Shown here: in pieces, positions 32,601 through 42,777 of the stretch
Numbering within the stretch: the stretch's first letter is position 1
Layout of the letters: every line of letters starts with the position of its first letter
Assembly: GCF_019320115.1 (NCBI RefSeq)
Contig: NC_089581.1
Location: 66,296,033 to 66,360,032 of the forward strand
Origin: Miscanthus floridulus
Lineage: Eukaryota; Streptophyta; Magnoliopsida; Poales; Poaceae
Direction: 5' to 3'
Length of the DNA: 64,000 bases
Program-made: the position numbers and the translations under genes
Notes under the pieces: generated by a model
Told to the model about the DNA's origin: nothing
Database searches by the model: none
The model's input: the letters and a program-made list of their open reading frames with translations, nothing else

Positions 32601-33536
32601 TATTTAGCTAGATTTGCAAGGTCATAATTTAATTTGTTTCTAATTTTAATTTGTACGGCTTGTGTGTTTAATTATTGTCATGCTTGTAATTCGTGTAACA
32701 TTTGTTGGACAACTAGAAATATACATTCCGGTGATGTATTGGTCTCAAAATTATTCTCAGACTTGCACGTGACATAGGTGAAGGAAACACCAAGTTTGGG
32801 ATTTTTCGGAGATGGTTTGCTACTTTCAGAGGTTTAATTGAATTTCCATGCGACGACACCGATTAATTATAGGTTGAACTGAGTCTACCCACGAAATGAT
32901 CCAGAATGGTGCCAAACTTTTATAGAGGCTCTAATGTGCCCTAGGGATAAGAATTTTGTGGAGGTCGATGAAAAAATCTATTGGGTCCAAGATGTAATTC
33001 ACCCTCTTTTGTCTCATTCAGCACAGAGAAAAAATATATTAATTAAAAAATAATTAGAAAAACCTCAGATCTTGTTTGAGGCCTTAATTTGGGTATACAT
33101 GCTTGCCAAAAAAATTTCAAGCCATTTTGACACGTGCCTGCATTCCCACCATCAAGGCCTTTAGGAGCGCGCAGACAACTGCTTTCCCACCCCCCATGGT
33201 GAGTGCGTGGCTCATTGCCCGCTATGTGTTTGATGAAATGCCCCACGGTGAGTGCATGGCGGCGGCAGTCATGATTTGGTAGGTCCTCTCTTACATTGAC
33301 TCGTGATCCGTGTGGCATTTGGCGTGTTGGGGCCAATGGTACTTTAGGGGTAGGCATTGGGAAGTTTTCAAGGCAAAATGATAGTATCATGGTTTACTAG
33401 TGCGAAACTGGGCATGCCGGTGTGATCTGTTTATCTATACCGCTGACCTATGAGAAGAACTGCATAGTATAAAATTATCTAGAAGCTTGATCAATACCTT
33501 TATGCCTACTTTGCTAGTATTAAATTTTTTGAGAGC
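32601..33536 (+). other. CACTA interior with possible PPR gene fragment
   Basis: Mostly noncoding. At about 33210-33250 one plus-strand frame reads WLIARYVFDEMPHGECM. It matches the hallmark (A-R-x-V-F-D-E-M-P) of plant pentatricopeptide repeats and may be a captured host gene piece. No further repeat is legible around it. An antisense 115-codon frame over the same region is not recognised. Confidence 0.35.
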
Positions 33537-33541
33537 CAACT

Positions 33542-33632
33542 TGTGGGGAGTATGACCTTGGATACCTACGGCAGACCACATGGGCTGCACCCCCAGGGGC
33601 GGCCCAGCCCACAAGATGAAGCCTTGCAGGGC
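33542..33632 (+). repeat. Truncated 5' LTR of the deleted Tat-type element
   Basis: About 90 bp aligns with the start of the 3' LTR at 36391 (shared CACATGGGCTGC and GCCCAGCCCACAAGATGAAG). After that the two sequences diverge, so most of this LTR is deleted. Confidence 0.8.
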
Positions 33633-34366
33633 ACTATATTAGATCAGCTCGTCAATCGCCAAATGAGACAAGGATACGACAACAAAGTAACTCTAAGCCA
33701 AGGATACTTACGTGTTGGCCTGCCGGTACAATTTCTTGAATCGGTGTTGCCTACCCGAGCCCCCAGCTATGGCCTTGGGGTCGATTCCTGCACCTTGGGG
33801 TGGAGGTCTCATGGTGTCCGCTGACGGCCTCTCCTCCGCCCGTCGCTTCGGGACTTCCTTCGCCTACTGCGTGGGGACTCCCATCACCTGCTATTGGGGG
33901 ACTTCCTCCACCCCCTTTGATTGTTCCTCCACGCAAGTGCTCCATGGAGGCGCCTTCGTGCTCGGTGGAGGAGCCACCGGAACTTCGTCGTCATCCGACC
34001 ACTCGGACATCGCGGTACTCCGTGTCCGAGTGGTTTGGTCATAGCCAAGCGAGATGCCATCCAGCATGAGGGGAGTGGCACCTGCCATTTTTCTCTTCTT
34101 CTGGACCGACTCGTCTGTTGCTGCCCTCCTCCCCTAGACTTTCCTCGACACCGAGGATGGACTCTTTGACCGACTAGTGTCTGTGCCTCCAGACTCTAAA
34201 GAGGCGCTGATGGCTCCCTCCTCAGGCTGCGTTGGTGGCTAGGCATCTACTGCCTACGACTAATCGCCCCTCAGCACGCCTAAGAAGTACACTGCTCGTT
34301 CCTACGAATGAATCTTCCCATAAGTGAATCAGTTCACTACTTAGTAATGCTATAGGATTAAAAAGA

Positions 34367-35312
34367 TCAGGAACAAACAATTGAGATGGTTACCTGAGGA
34401 GGCGGATTCATGCAGTTAAAGGGTCTCATCTGCCCCGACACCTGAAACGAGGCCAATGGAGTGAATAGCTCTGTGGCCCGCTCTACAACCGCGTCTCTCG
34501 ACAGCGTCTCCGACCTCTCCCAGGTGCCGTCGGTGTCCCCTTTAAAGTCAAAGCCCGCATGGGCCCTCTCCTTGCAGGGTTGGATGCAGTGCATTATGAA
34601 GCTCGCCACTACCAATCCACCGTTGGTCTTCATGCCCTTTATTAGGCCAAGGAGCTCCCTCACTTGCTCCATATCAACACTGTTTGGTCTCTCCAACCAG
34701 CTTTTTTGGCTCTCCGATATGTGGTCGGCGTCGTAGAGGATGGCAGGATGACTCTGCTTCATGTAGAACCACCTGGTGTTCCACCCCTTCAGAGACGTGT
34801 TTAGTGGCATAGTAAGGTACTCGCCCACCATTCCATCACGCAGCTAAAGATACACTCCGCTGACCACATTAGAACCGTTGCCACCCTTCTTCTTCTTCTT
34901 CAGCTAGAACAGGTGTATGAAGATATTGAAGTATGGAAGAATCCAAGATACGCTTCGCAGAAATAGATAAAGATCGAGATGTGCAAGATGGTGTTTGGGT
35001 GGAGATTGCATAGACTAAGTGCCTAGAACTCCAACAGATCCCTCAAAAAGGATGAACAGGAAATCCCAATCCTCACCAGAAGTAATCCTCAAACACCACT
35101 ACTTCATCAGTGTGAGACATTGGGAAAGGCTCACCACTGGCTGGCCACCATCCAATGGTGATGCGGTCAGGAAGAACGCCCACCTCCACCAATCTATTGA
35201 GCTCTGCCTCCCCCATGCGCGACGGCACCCACTCTTTGTCACGACTGGCTTCGGCGCTCGCCTTCTTTGGGCTCGCCATCTTTGGGTTCGCAGCTCCCCT
35301 CTTCAGTGCCAT
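34367..35312 (-). pseudogene. Antisense ORF of the deleted Tat-type element, N-terminal half
   Basis: This is the same protein type as at 183-1760, here on the minus strand against plus-oriented LTRs. The start is at 35312 (MALKRGAANPKMASPKKASA, then SRMGEAELNRLVEVGVLPDR and FPMSHTDEVVVFEDYFW). After a degenerate stretch with stops (34832-35072), the second block (34367-34831) reads PLNTSLKGWNTRWFYMKQSH and RPNSVDMEQVRELLGLIKGM. This matches the putative gypsy-type transposon protein of grasses, of unknown function. Confidence 0.75.
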
Positions 35313-35793
35313 CTCTCAGATCCGGATGGGGATTGGTGGTGAAGTGCCAGTGGATGTGAATCTAGAAATGTGAGGGTTGAGGAGGAAGATGAAATGGCAA
35401 AGTGGCGAAGGTGGGAGCGTGGGGTGTGGCGGCGCAGTTATAAAGCACTTCCCCCACCTTTTCGCATTCAATGGTTTTTGGGAAACCGTTCCCATGATTT
35501 GCGCCTCCCCGAATTCTCCGCAATAGCAAGGTGGGCCGTTACCTGGGCTTTCGCGCAACCGCGGCCCATATCGCCGATTTATCTCCATAATTTGTTACGA
35601 CTTGCTGAATATTTGCTGACTTCTCCGCCATCCGTTATGGCTTAGTAATTACTATTGTACAGCCATTACTCTAGTATTTTCTCCGTGATTTGTTTTCTCT
35701 AAGATTTCCTCTTGTGGCTCGGGGACTGCGTCATCATTACGTCTCGGTTCCTCACTATAGTGGGGATTTTTTCTTCGGTTGACTGTTGTTTTT

Positions 35794-36028
35794 GACCCTG
35801 ACACCACGTGACCACGTCACCTACTGTTAGGCTCGGGGACTAAGTGGGCACACTTCACCTTATGGTGAATGTGCTTTTTCTCATTTCAGGGCTACGCCCG
35901 GGGACTGGCTGCCTGCTCGGCTAGTCTTCTACTATTCTTCTACTTTGGACCCTGACACCACATGACTACGTCATCTACTATTAGGCTTGGGGACTAAGTG
36001 GGCACACTTGACCTTGTGGTGAATGTGT
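35794..36028. repeat. Two 80-bp direct repeats, 154 bp apart
   Basis: Segments at about 35794-35873 and 35948-36028 both begin GACCCTGACACCAC and contain GGGGACTAAGTGGGCACACT. A third partial copy (CTAAGTGGGCACACTTGGTC) follows at about 36100. They lie in the 3' noncoding part of the Tat-type element. Confidence 0.85.
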
Positions 36029-36191
36029 TTGCTTTATTCTAGAAGACCCTGTGCCTCTTGAAGTTGAAGAAGACTATCTCCTTTTCTCGTGGTCGGACTC
36101 TAAGTGGGCACACTTGGTCCACTACGAAGAAATTTTGATTCTGAACTTGAGCTCCTTACACCCTTATGGCAAGCCATACTTGGGTCACACT

Positions 36192-36275
36192 ACTCGGCGA
36201 TAGATCACACTGCTCGGTGACAGATCACGTTGCTCGGCGATGGTTCGCGCTGCTCAGCAACCACTCATGACTGCT
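36192..36275. repeat. Degenerate 20-bp tandem repeat
   Basis: About four units of the form CTCGGCGATAGATCACACTG lie just before the 3' LTR of the Tat-type element. Confidence 0.75.
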
Positions 36276-36390
36276 TGGTAACTCATCATGGTGGTCGGAC
36301 CATGAGTTTTACTACTCGGCTTTGTTCGCACCTTCTCGGACAAGCTCAAGACGGCATTGCACAACGGGTACAAGGCGCTCGGGGACTAGC

Positions 36391-36863
36391 TGTGGGGGGT
36401 ACGACCTCGGATACCCATGGCAGATCACATGGGCTGCGCCCCTAGGGGCAGCCCAGCCCACAAGATGAAGCCTTGCGGGGCATAACTCTGCTTGGCGCCT
36501 TCCGCAAGACACTGGGAAGATATCCTAAAGATACTACGAGATCTATTAGGATACGTATGATCCCATGATTCCTGCAATCTGTTATTACTTTCTAGTTATC
36601 TTCTAGATCTAACCAACTTGTAACCCCGCCCCTTGGACTATATAAGGTGGGCAGGGACCCCCTCCAAACTCATGCAATATCATACAATAGTCATTACAAA
36701 CCAACAGATTACAGGAGTAGGGTATTATGTCATACTGACGGCCTAAACCTGTCTAACTCATGTGTCTCTGTTGCATTCTTGTTCTTGATTACATGCTTCT
36801 CTGCTGATCAATCTACCTTCATGGGATACCCCTCGAAGGACTGCCAATGATATTCTATCGACA
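36391..36863 (+). repeat. 3' LTR of the deleted Tat-type element
   Basis: 473-bp LTR starting TGTGGGGGGTACGACC and ending TTCTATCGACA. It contains CTATATAAGGTGGGCAGGGA at about 36640, very like the LTR at 9698-10168. Confidence 0.88.
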
Positions 36864-36868
36864 CAACT

Positions 36869-37420
36869 TATGAGAAGAACTACAGTTACTTAGCGGGGAA
36901 AAATGTTAGGCCAATCCATTGCAAGAGTACTAGCAAAAGTATCTAATGTGGTTAAACTCTGTACATTTACTATCATATACTTATAACCATGTTGTATAAT
37001 TTATCATTCAGATATGAGGGTTCAATAAGATGACACAATTACTCTGCACATAAACATCGTTCTTATTGTGGTATTGCAATGTTTAAGAGTGCTAGTTTTT
37101 ACTTGGCAACTTAACTTGATGGCATGATCTAGCCTTTAGGAAGCAACTATTTAAATTGGCCATGTTGAGTGGTATGTGCTTGGTATTTGGTAACTTCAGT
37201 TTTAGTGTGATATTTGCTAGAACTATGGTAGCATGGTCCACTCCTTGGTTCCTATATAATTTTGGTATTGTGCATCAGTATACAGCCTATAAAGGCTTGT
37301 AATTAGAATGAGCTTAACCAGATGTTGGTCCACTCCATGGTTCCTTTATAATTTTGGTTCTATGTTGAATGTTGGCATTTTAAACAATTGTTTTAACTTT
37401 TTAGATGAGAAAGTCTTTGT
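36869..37420. other. CACTA interior, noncoding
   Basis: AT-rich. A near-repeat of about 45 bp (GTCCACTCC-TGGTTCCT-TATAATTTTGGT) occurs at about 37228 and 37328. No gene is recognised. Confidence 0.4.
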
Positions 37421-37830
37421 TACAACAACAACAATAACAACAACAACAAAGCCTTTAAGTCCCAAACAAGCCGGGGTAGGCTAGAGTTGAAACCTAGCAG
37501 AAGCAATCAAGGTCCAGGCACGTGACTAGCTGTTTTTCAAGAACTCCTATCTAAGGCTAAGTCTTTGGGTATATTCCATCCTTTCAAGTCTCCTTTTATT
37601 GTCTCTACCCAAGTCAACTTTGGTCTTTCTCTAACTCCCTTCACGTTACTATCCTAGCTTAGGATTCCACTATACACCTGTGCCTCTAGAGGTCTTTGTT
37701 GGACATGTCCAAACCATCTCAACCGGTGTGGGACAAGCTTTTTCATGCTAAAATCATGAAGAACAATTTAATTTGTTAGATGCTACAAGTACCTCCTCTC
37801 ACAATGTAGCTTGCTCCATGCCTCTTTATC
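37421..37830 (-). mobile_element. 5'-truncated plant L1 LINE end
   Basis: On the minus strand the segment ends in a (TTG)n tail (37421-37449 as ACA repeats). It encodes the C-terminal piece PHRLRWFGHVQQRPLEAQVY, then RERPKLTWVETIKGDL, the familiar end of a grass L1-type reverse transcriptase protein. A TAG codon interrupts it. The 5' boundary is not resolved. Confidence 0.8.
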
Positions 37831-37924
37831 TAGATAATATTTGTTCATTAGCTGTATATGAACTTAATATTCTTATACATCATGTTTGAATGACAACCTA
37901 TTTTACTTAAATGTATAGGCAACC

Positions 37925-38276
37925 ATGGCATGGTATGTAGTGCATGTTGGTCACGTGCCTAGGATTTATCAAACCTGGGAAGATTGCTATGCTCAAGTCA
38001 ATCGCTACCCTGGTAATTTGCACAAAAAATACAACACAGAAGCTGAAGCTTTGAGGGACTACACTAGTCATCCGGCCTACCTTGCAAACCATAGGCAACC
38101 CAGCCTACTATGGTCCAATGAATGCAAACCATGGCCATCCGCTGGCACTAGAGATTGAAGAGAAGCCACCCGCCGGAGATGTGAAGATTAGGAGAATTGC
38201 TCCTTGGTCTTGGAAAGATGTCATGCTTTTATTTATGGCTATGGTCATTGCTTTCCTTATTTGGAAGTTGATGTAG
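37925..38276 (+). pseudogene. RNase H1-N/viroplasmin-like domain ORF with C-terminal membrane segment, frameshifted
   Basis: ATG 37925 opens AWYVVHVGHVPRIYQTWEDC, then YAQVNRYPGNLHKKYNTEAE. This is the pattern of the RNase H1 N-terminal (caulimovirus viroplasmin-type) fold that binds RNA/DNA hybrids: a leading WYVV, a Tyr-x-x-Trp-x-x-Cys and a lysine-rich KKYNTxxEA. After a frame change near 38085 the second part ends WSWKDVMLLFMAMVIAFLIW plus KLM, a single hydrophobic membrane-type helix at the C-terminus. The RNase H catalytic domain is absent. Similar small ORFs occur in grass transposons. The tail suggests membrane anchoring, which is inferred only. Confidence 0.65.
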
Positions 38277-38410
38277 GCTTACTTTCGTAGAACAGTAGGT
38301 GAACTTTGTTGTATGTGGTCAATCAAACAATGAATTTATTCTAGGTGAACATATGCTATTATTTGACTTTGTTGTATGTAGACTTATTATTAGACTTTGC
38401 ATTAAACATG

Positions 38411-38411
<1 letters not shown>

Positions 38412-38443
<32 letters not shown>
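38412..38443. repeat. (AT)n microsatellite
   Basis: About 16 AT units between two CACTA ORFs. Confidence 0.95.
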
Positions 38444-38447
<4 letters not shown>

Positions 38448-38506
38448 GAACATATGCTATTAATAGTTGTCCGTAGCCAAAAACTAACCATGATCGTGTC
38501 ACAACC

Positions 38507-40348
38507 ATGACTCATCATCGCATGTTACCCCATCGCCGAAGAACAGATCGGGAACAAGAAGCGGCTGATATCGCTGGGACGGGAGAGCCGCATGATCCGA
38601 CAAAGGGTGACGGTGTCAATCAGGACGATGAGAACGAGCAGCCATGGACCCTATCCGACCTGCTCGATCTGGGTCAAAATGGCCAAGATGGCTAGGTAAC
38701 TTTGGTATCATGTGACTATGTAGCCACATACGCTAATCAATTGAGAGGGACATAGCTTACTTGGTGTTTCCAGTAGGAGCCTCTGCCGGTCGAGGAGCTA
38801 GAGGGTTCAGGTAGCAGGAGGACCAGATCCAAGCAAGGCATGTCAAAGATTCCTATTGGTAGGAATGCACACTGCCACATCACTGAGTTCGATAAATTTG
38901 GGGATCCACTCTCACCGCCTATAGCTTTGACCAAATACAAGACTATCCTCGGGTTACTTGTACGGGACTTCATCCTGATTAGGTACAGGAAGTGGAATGG
39001 GAAAGATAATGACCCGTGGAGGGTTCCCAAAAGTGAGAAGGATTACATATAGGATATCAAGATCCTAGAGTATTTCACTTTCCCAATGGAGTAATAAAAG
39101 GAGGTAGTCAAGAAAAAAACAAAAGAAATCATGGGGACATGCTTCAAGAATTTCAAGGGGACATTGTACAAGAATTTTATCCTCCAAAATAAAGAGCTAG
39201 ATTTTGATGGTGGATAGTTTAGCAAGCAGAAGGACTTCTGGCAGGATTTCAAGGAATACTGGTTATCCGAGGAGTACTTAGAACTGAGCACGAAGAATAA
39301 GGAGAACTCACAGAAAGCGATGAATCCTCATCATCTCAGCTCTCGTGGCTACGCCAAAAAGATGCCAGAATTTGAAGCAGAACTTGAAAAGATGGATCGC
39401 CTTGCTGAGGGAGGCGTTCAGGTTGAGACCGCCCATTAGGAGCCAAGATCGGTATTATACTGTATGGGGAGGAATATACGCCACGCCGAGGACAGGAGCT
39501 TTAGCACCACAAATCCACCCATGAGCGAACTCATCTAGAGGATCTCCTAGGTAACCAAGGAAGTGAGGTAAGGGACTCGCACTTCTAATAGGGAGAAAGA
39601 CGTGCTCACCCAAGCACTTGGAACCAAGGAGCATCTTGATCGCACTAGAGGAACCAGTGTTGTTCCTTGGAAACTAGCATTCCCCAAAGAATCTCACACT
39701 TACCGAAGCCGCTCGAGGGGTAGAGCGGATCAGGAGGCAGAGTGTTTGAGGTGACTAAAACAGATGGAAGACAGAATGGACGCACAGATTGAGGCAACTA
39801 TTGAAGCACGAGTCCAGCAAATTTTGCTGTCCAAGGGGTCAAGAGTACCACAAAACACTACTCCAACTACCTTTAGCCCACAGTTTAGGGGTCGTAGCAG
39901 CTGCGAATCGACCCCGCTCGACGAAGAAGATGCGAATGTGCCTCATCCGGTGGATGGCATCACTAAACCTGTTAATGTCAAGTTGTACATCCGTTAGGAA
40001 TGGACAAAGGATAAGGTAGCACTCGGTCAGGCCTAGCCTATGGGAGACAGGACCATTAATGGCCACCTAATTCCACAGGGGTACGCACGCGTCACCATTG
40101 ACAAAATACTTAATAAGAAGTATAACAAGATACACATTGAGTACCCCGTAGCGGAAGATAGGCCGAAACTTGGTCATAACAAGGGCTCTCAAGTGGCCTG
40201 GTGCAAGCGCTTCATTAAGCTTGACCACCAATTGTCCACTGATGATGAGGACAACTGCGAGTCTTTGCCCACCCGCGATGATCACTCACCATATCCGAAC
40301 AGAGATCACTCCCCTCCTCATCCCTTGCCATCACCCTCGAGAACATAG
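38507..40348 (+). pseudogene. En/Spm-type second transposase ORF (Ptta/En/Spm-like), broken
   Basis: This type of protein accompanies TNP2 in grass CACTA elements and is thought to bind subterminal repeats. Exon 1 (38507-38695) starts MTHHRMLPHRRRTDREQEAA. A donor (GTAACTTT, 38696) and an acceptor (TTTCCAG, about 38774) follow. Exon 2 reads PLPVEELEGSGSRRTRSKQG, then KWNGKDNDPWRVPKSEKDYI, GTCFKNFKGTLYKNFILQNK, NPHHLSSRGYAKKMPEFEAE and QMEDRMDAQIEATIEARVQQ (coiled coil). Its end has GHLIPQGYARVTIDKILNKK and a Pro/Ser-rich stretch. Many in-frame stops occur (for example at about 39050, 39093, 39218, 39437 and 39535), mostly at positions where Gln or Trp would be expected. Confidence 0.75.
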
Positions 40349-42065
40349 AGGTCTCCTTCTATTCCTCCTTGTCCGACTCCATCTTCATCAGCCCCGAGAA
40401 AAGAGAAGACTCCTCCTCCTCCATCTTTATCAGCCCCAGGAAAACCGAATTCTCGTCGTCATCCTCCTCCTCCACCTCAGCCCAAAACAAGATCAAAGGC
40501 ATCCTCGCAGTCACAGAAAAGGTCCTTGGATTCGGTTGCTAGTGCTCCCAAAGTGGATCAACAAAAAAGAAAAAGGCCGTTCAGTGGCAGCGTTACAAAC
40601 TTGATTGAAGAAAAATTTACAACACACATCTCGAAGGAAGATTGTGTTAGTTTCTTCAATCTATGTGCCTCGTTGTCTCTGTATTTGTTGAAGTCTGAAT
40701 TCAAAAGGCAAACACAGAATCAGTACGCTACAATAAGAACCGATGAAATACACAGTGAAGATTTAAGGAAGATACAGAAGTACATCGAAGACAACCCTGA
40801 ATTAACCATGGAAGAGGCCGCAAACATCTATTATGATGTACAAGGGACGGGAACACCGACAATGAAGTATGAAAGGGGTAATCTTTTGGTTCCCGATGAT
40901 GAGTACAAAAATTTGACAACATATATGCGCCAGTTGCATGAATATTACATGGCTCAACCGACAGAGACGAAGGACTTTGGTTTTGAGGTTATTATCCGTT
41001 CACCATATGTTTTTCATTACCCTGAAGAAGAGAAGTTCGATGTTGAGTGGGAGTGCTTGTTCCAGCTATACCAGAAATGCTCTCTCGATTCACAAATGTT
41101 GACGTTGTGGACTATGTAAGTACCCTACATGCACGATATTATAATTAACTACTCTCTCGAGATACAAATTGTTAACTTTTGAGCAATTCCCATGATTTTA
41201 CGGAGGTGTATAGCAAAATTGTGCATACTAAAAAGCAAATAAGATAACATAGGCTTCTTGGACCCCTTGCGAGTTAGTGAGAAGACATGTTTAAGCCTCC
41301 ATGGATGTGACGTGGAAGACCTAAAAGAGAGATTGATTGCTGTTTTGATGAATTCAAGATGAAGAACAAAACCCACATACTTCTAGCCTACAACTACGAG
41401 TATGTGTTCTCAGCTTTTAATTGTATGCTTCTTTTTTTTTGTTAAGATTATTCGATAATAAGGATTCTGTGATTGCAGCAACCATTTCGTCTTCATTTGT
41501 GTCAATTTTGTTAAAAATTTGATCGAGGCGTGGGACTCGAAGAAAAAATCATTTCATCATCTGGATGCACTAGTGGCAGTGCTGAATTAGTAAGCGATCC
41601 TAATAACATATTATTTTCTAGTCACACATATGCTTTGTAATATTTCTCCTTTTAATGTTGCACAGTATCCGAAGAAGACATATCGGTGGGACGTAGGTGC
41701 CATTCAAGGTTGTCGAAATGGAGGAGAAGTACCTAAAACAGCTGGTGGAAAACAATGCATGCAGGTTTTATATAATATGGGCAATGCTTCACTGCATCGG
41801 TGGGAAATCGGAAGAAGCAGATGTATAATTCTCATTTCATTTATGTATGTTAATAATTCAACAAAATAATTTACTGATTCCTCTTTGGATATCATCTTTT
41901 TTTGAACGACAGCGCAAGAAATATAACCACGAAAGACCGTTAGACATGGAGATCGTCGCACTGTAATCGGAGCTGGTAAAATTCATCTTAGCCGAGGTAT
42001 TGGAAAAAGATGGAGTATTTTCTATTGCACAATCCGTGAAGTTCAAGGACTAGTATGGCCCAGAG
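40349..42065 (+). pseudogene. Ulp1/C48 peptidase-like region of the CACTA element, broken
   Basis: Ulp1 proteases remove SUMO-type tags. A linker-like block (40526-41119) holds SGSVTNLIEEKFTTHISKED and MRQLHEYYMAQPTETKDFGF. A peptidase-like block follows in exons: IGFLDPLRVSEKTCLSLHGC (about 41248-41310); THILLAYNYE (about 41370-41400) with donor GTATGTG; after acceptor TTGCAG, NHFVFICVNFVKNLIEAWDS (catalytic His and Asp positions, about 41482-41545); then VENNACRFYIIWAMLHCIGG (about 41745-41805; catalytic Cys kept, the next residue Arg where Gly is usual). A one-base loss near 41345 and other frame changes break it. Such fusions are known from grass CACTA elements. Activity is lost here. Confidence 0.7.
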
Positions 42066-42297
42066 CGGCTCGCTAGATTATTGTAAGAAGTCCAAGAAGC
42101 ATGCTTCATCTTATCGAATAATTTCTTTTTTATTTTGAGGGATCGAGATCTTGATAAGAACATTTGAACTGTAACCGTAACATTTGTAATGTTTAATATT
42201 GATGGACCTGTCGTCTACGTAGCGTATATAAAGCGAAACCCGATTCCACAAAAAAATATAAATTAAAATAAATTATAAAATAATAAAATACGAACAT

Positions 42298-42745
42298 GCC
42301 ATCACTGCCGGTTAGCAACAAACCGGCAGTGTTGTCGTAATCATCACTGCCAATTAGCAACAAACCGACAGTGTTGTCGTAACCATCACTGCCGGTTAGC
42401 AACAAACCGACAGTGTTGGCTTGCTCAACACTACTGGCTTGAGCCATTAACCGATAGTGTTGGCTTACTCAACACTGCCGACTTGAGCCATGAACCGACA
42501 GTGTAGGCTTGCTCAACACTGCTGGCTTGAGCCAAGAACCGACACTCTTGAAGCAACCATCATTGTCGGTTGAGACTACAAACCGGCAGTGTTGTTCAAC
42601 TGGACACTGCCGGGTGAAGCCAGAACCGACACTATTGCCTGTAGATCAGTGTCGGTTTTTAAGAATCGGCAGTGATGTCAACCCCCCATCACTGCCGGTA
42701 TGCCACTGACGGTTCAAAATCTGGCAATAAAGGGGTTTTTTGAAC
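42298..42745. repeat. 3' subterminal hairpin array of the CACTA element
   Basis: About ten units of 42-45 bp, each an imperfect inverted pair such as ATCACTGCCGGTTAGCAAC with partner AACCGGCAGTG. Unit sequence drifts along the array. It lies between the Ulp1-like region and the right TIR. Confidence 0.92.
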
Positions 42746-42777
42746 CGACAATGATGTCCAGATCTGGGGTAGTGTTA

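Larger units (their letters stand above)
33537..36868 (+). mobile_element. Deleted Tat-type LTR element with target duplication CAACT
   Basis: The element spans 33542-36863, bounded by CAACT at 33537-33541 and 36864-36868. A 5' LTR remnant starts TGTGGGGAGTATGACC; about its first 90 bp match the 3' LTR. The full 3' LTR is 36391-36863. The interior has no gag or pol, only the antisense ORF of Tat elements and 3' tandem modules. It lies inside the CACTA element and is younger than it. Confidence 0.85.
25404..42777 (+). mobile_element. 17.4-kb CACTA (En/Spm) transposon with TTA target duplication
   Basis: The left terminus at 25407 (CACTATTACAGATTTGGACA) and the reverse complement of the right terminus at 42774 (CACTACCCCAGATCTGGACA) match at 25 of the first 30 positions. 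TTA flanks both ends (25404-25406 and 42775-42777). Hairpin subterminal repeats with the core CACTGCCGGTT lie at both ends. Cargo on the plus strand: TNP2-like transposase, an accessory ORF, an RNase H1-N-like ORF, an En/Spm ORF and a Ulp1-like segment. A Tat-type LTR element, a LINE end and long AT tracts were inserted later. All ORFs are disrupted. Confidence 0.93.

Noticed and set aside
42298..42745. CRISPR array
   Set aside because: Units of 42-45 bp look regular, but they are drifting hairpins next to a CACTA terminus in a plant genome.
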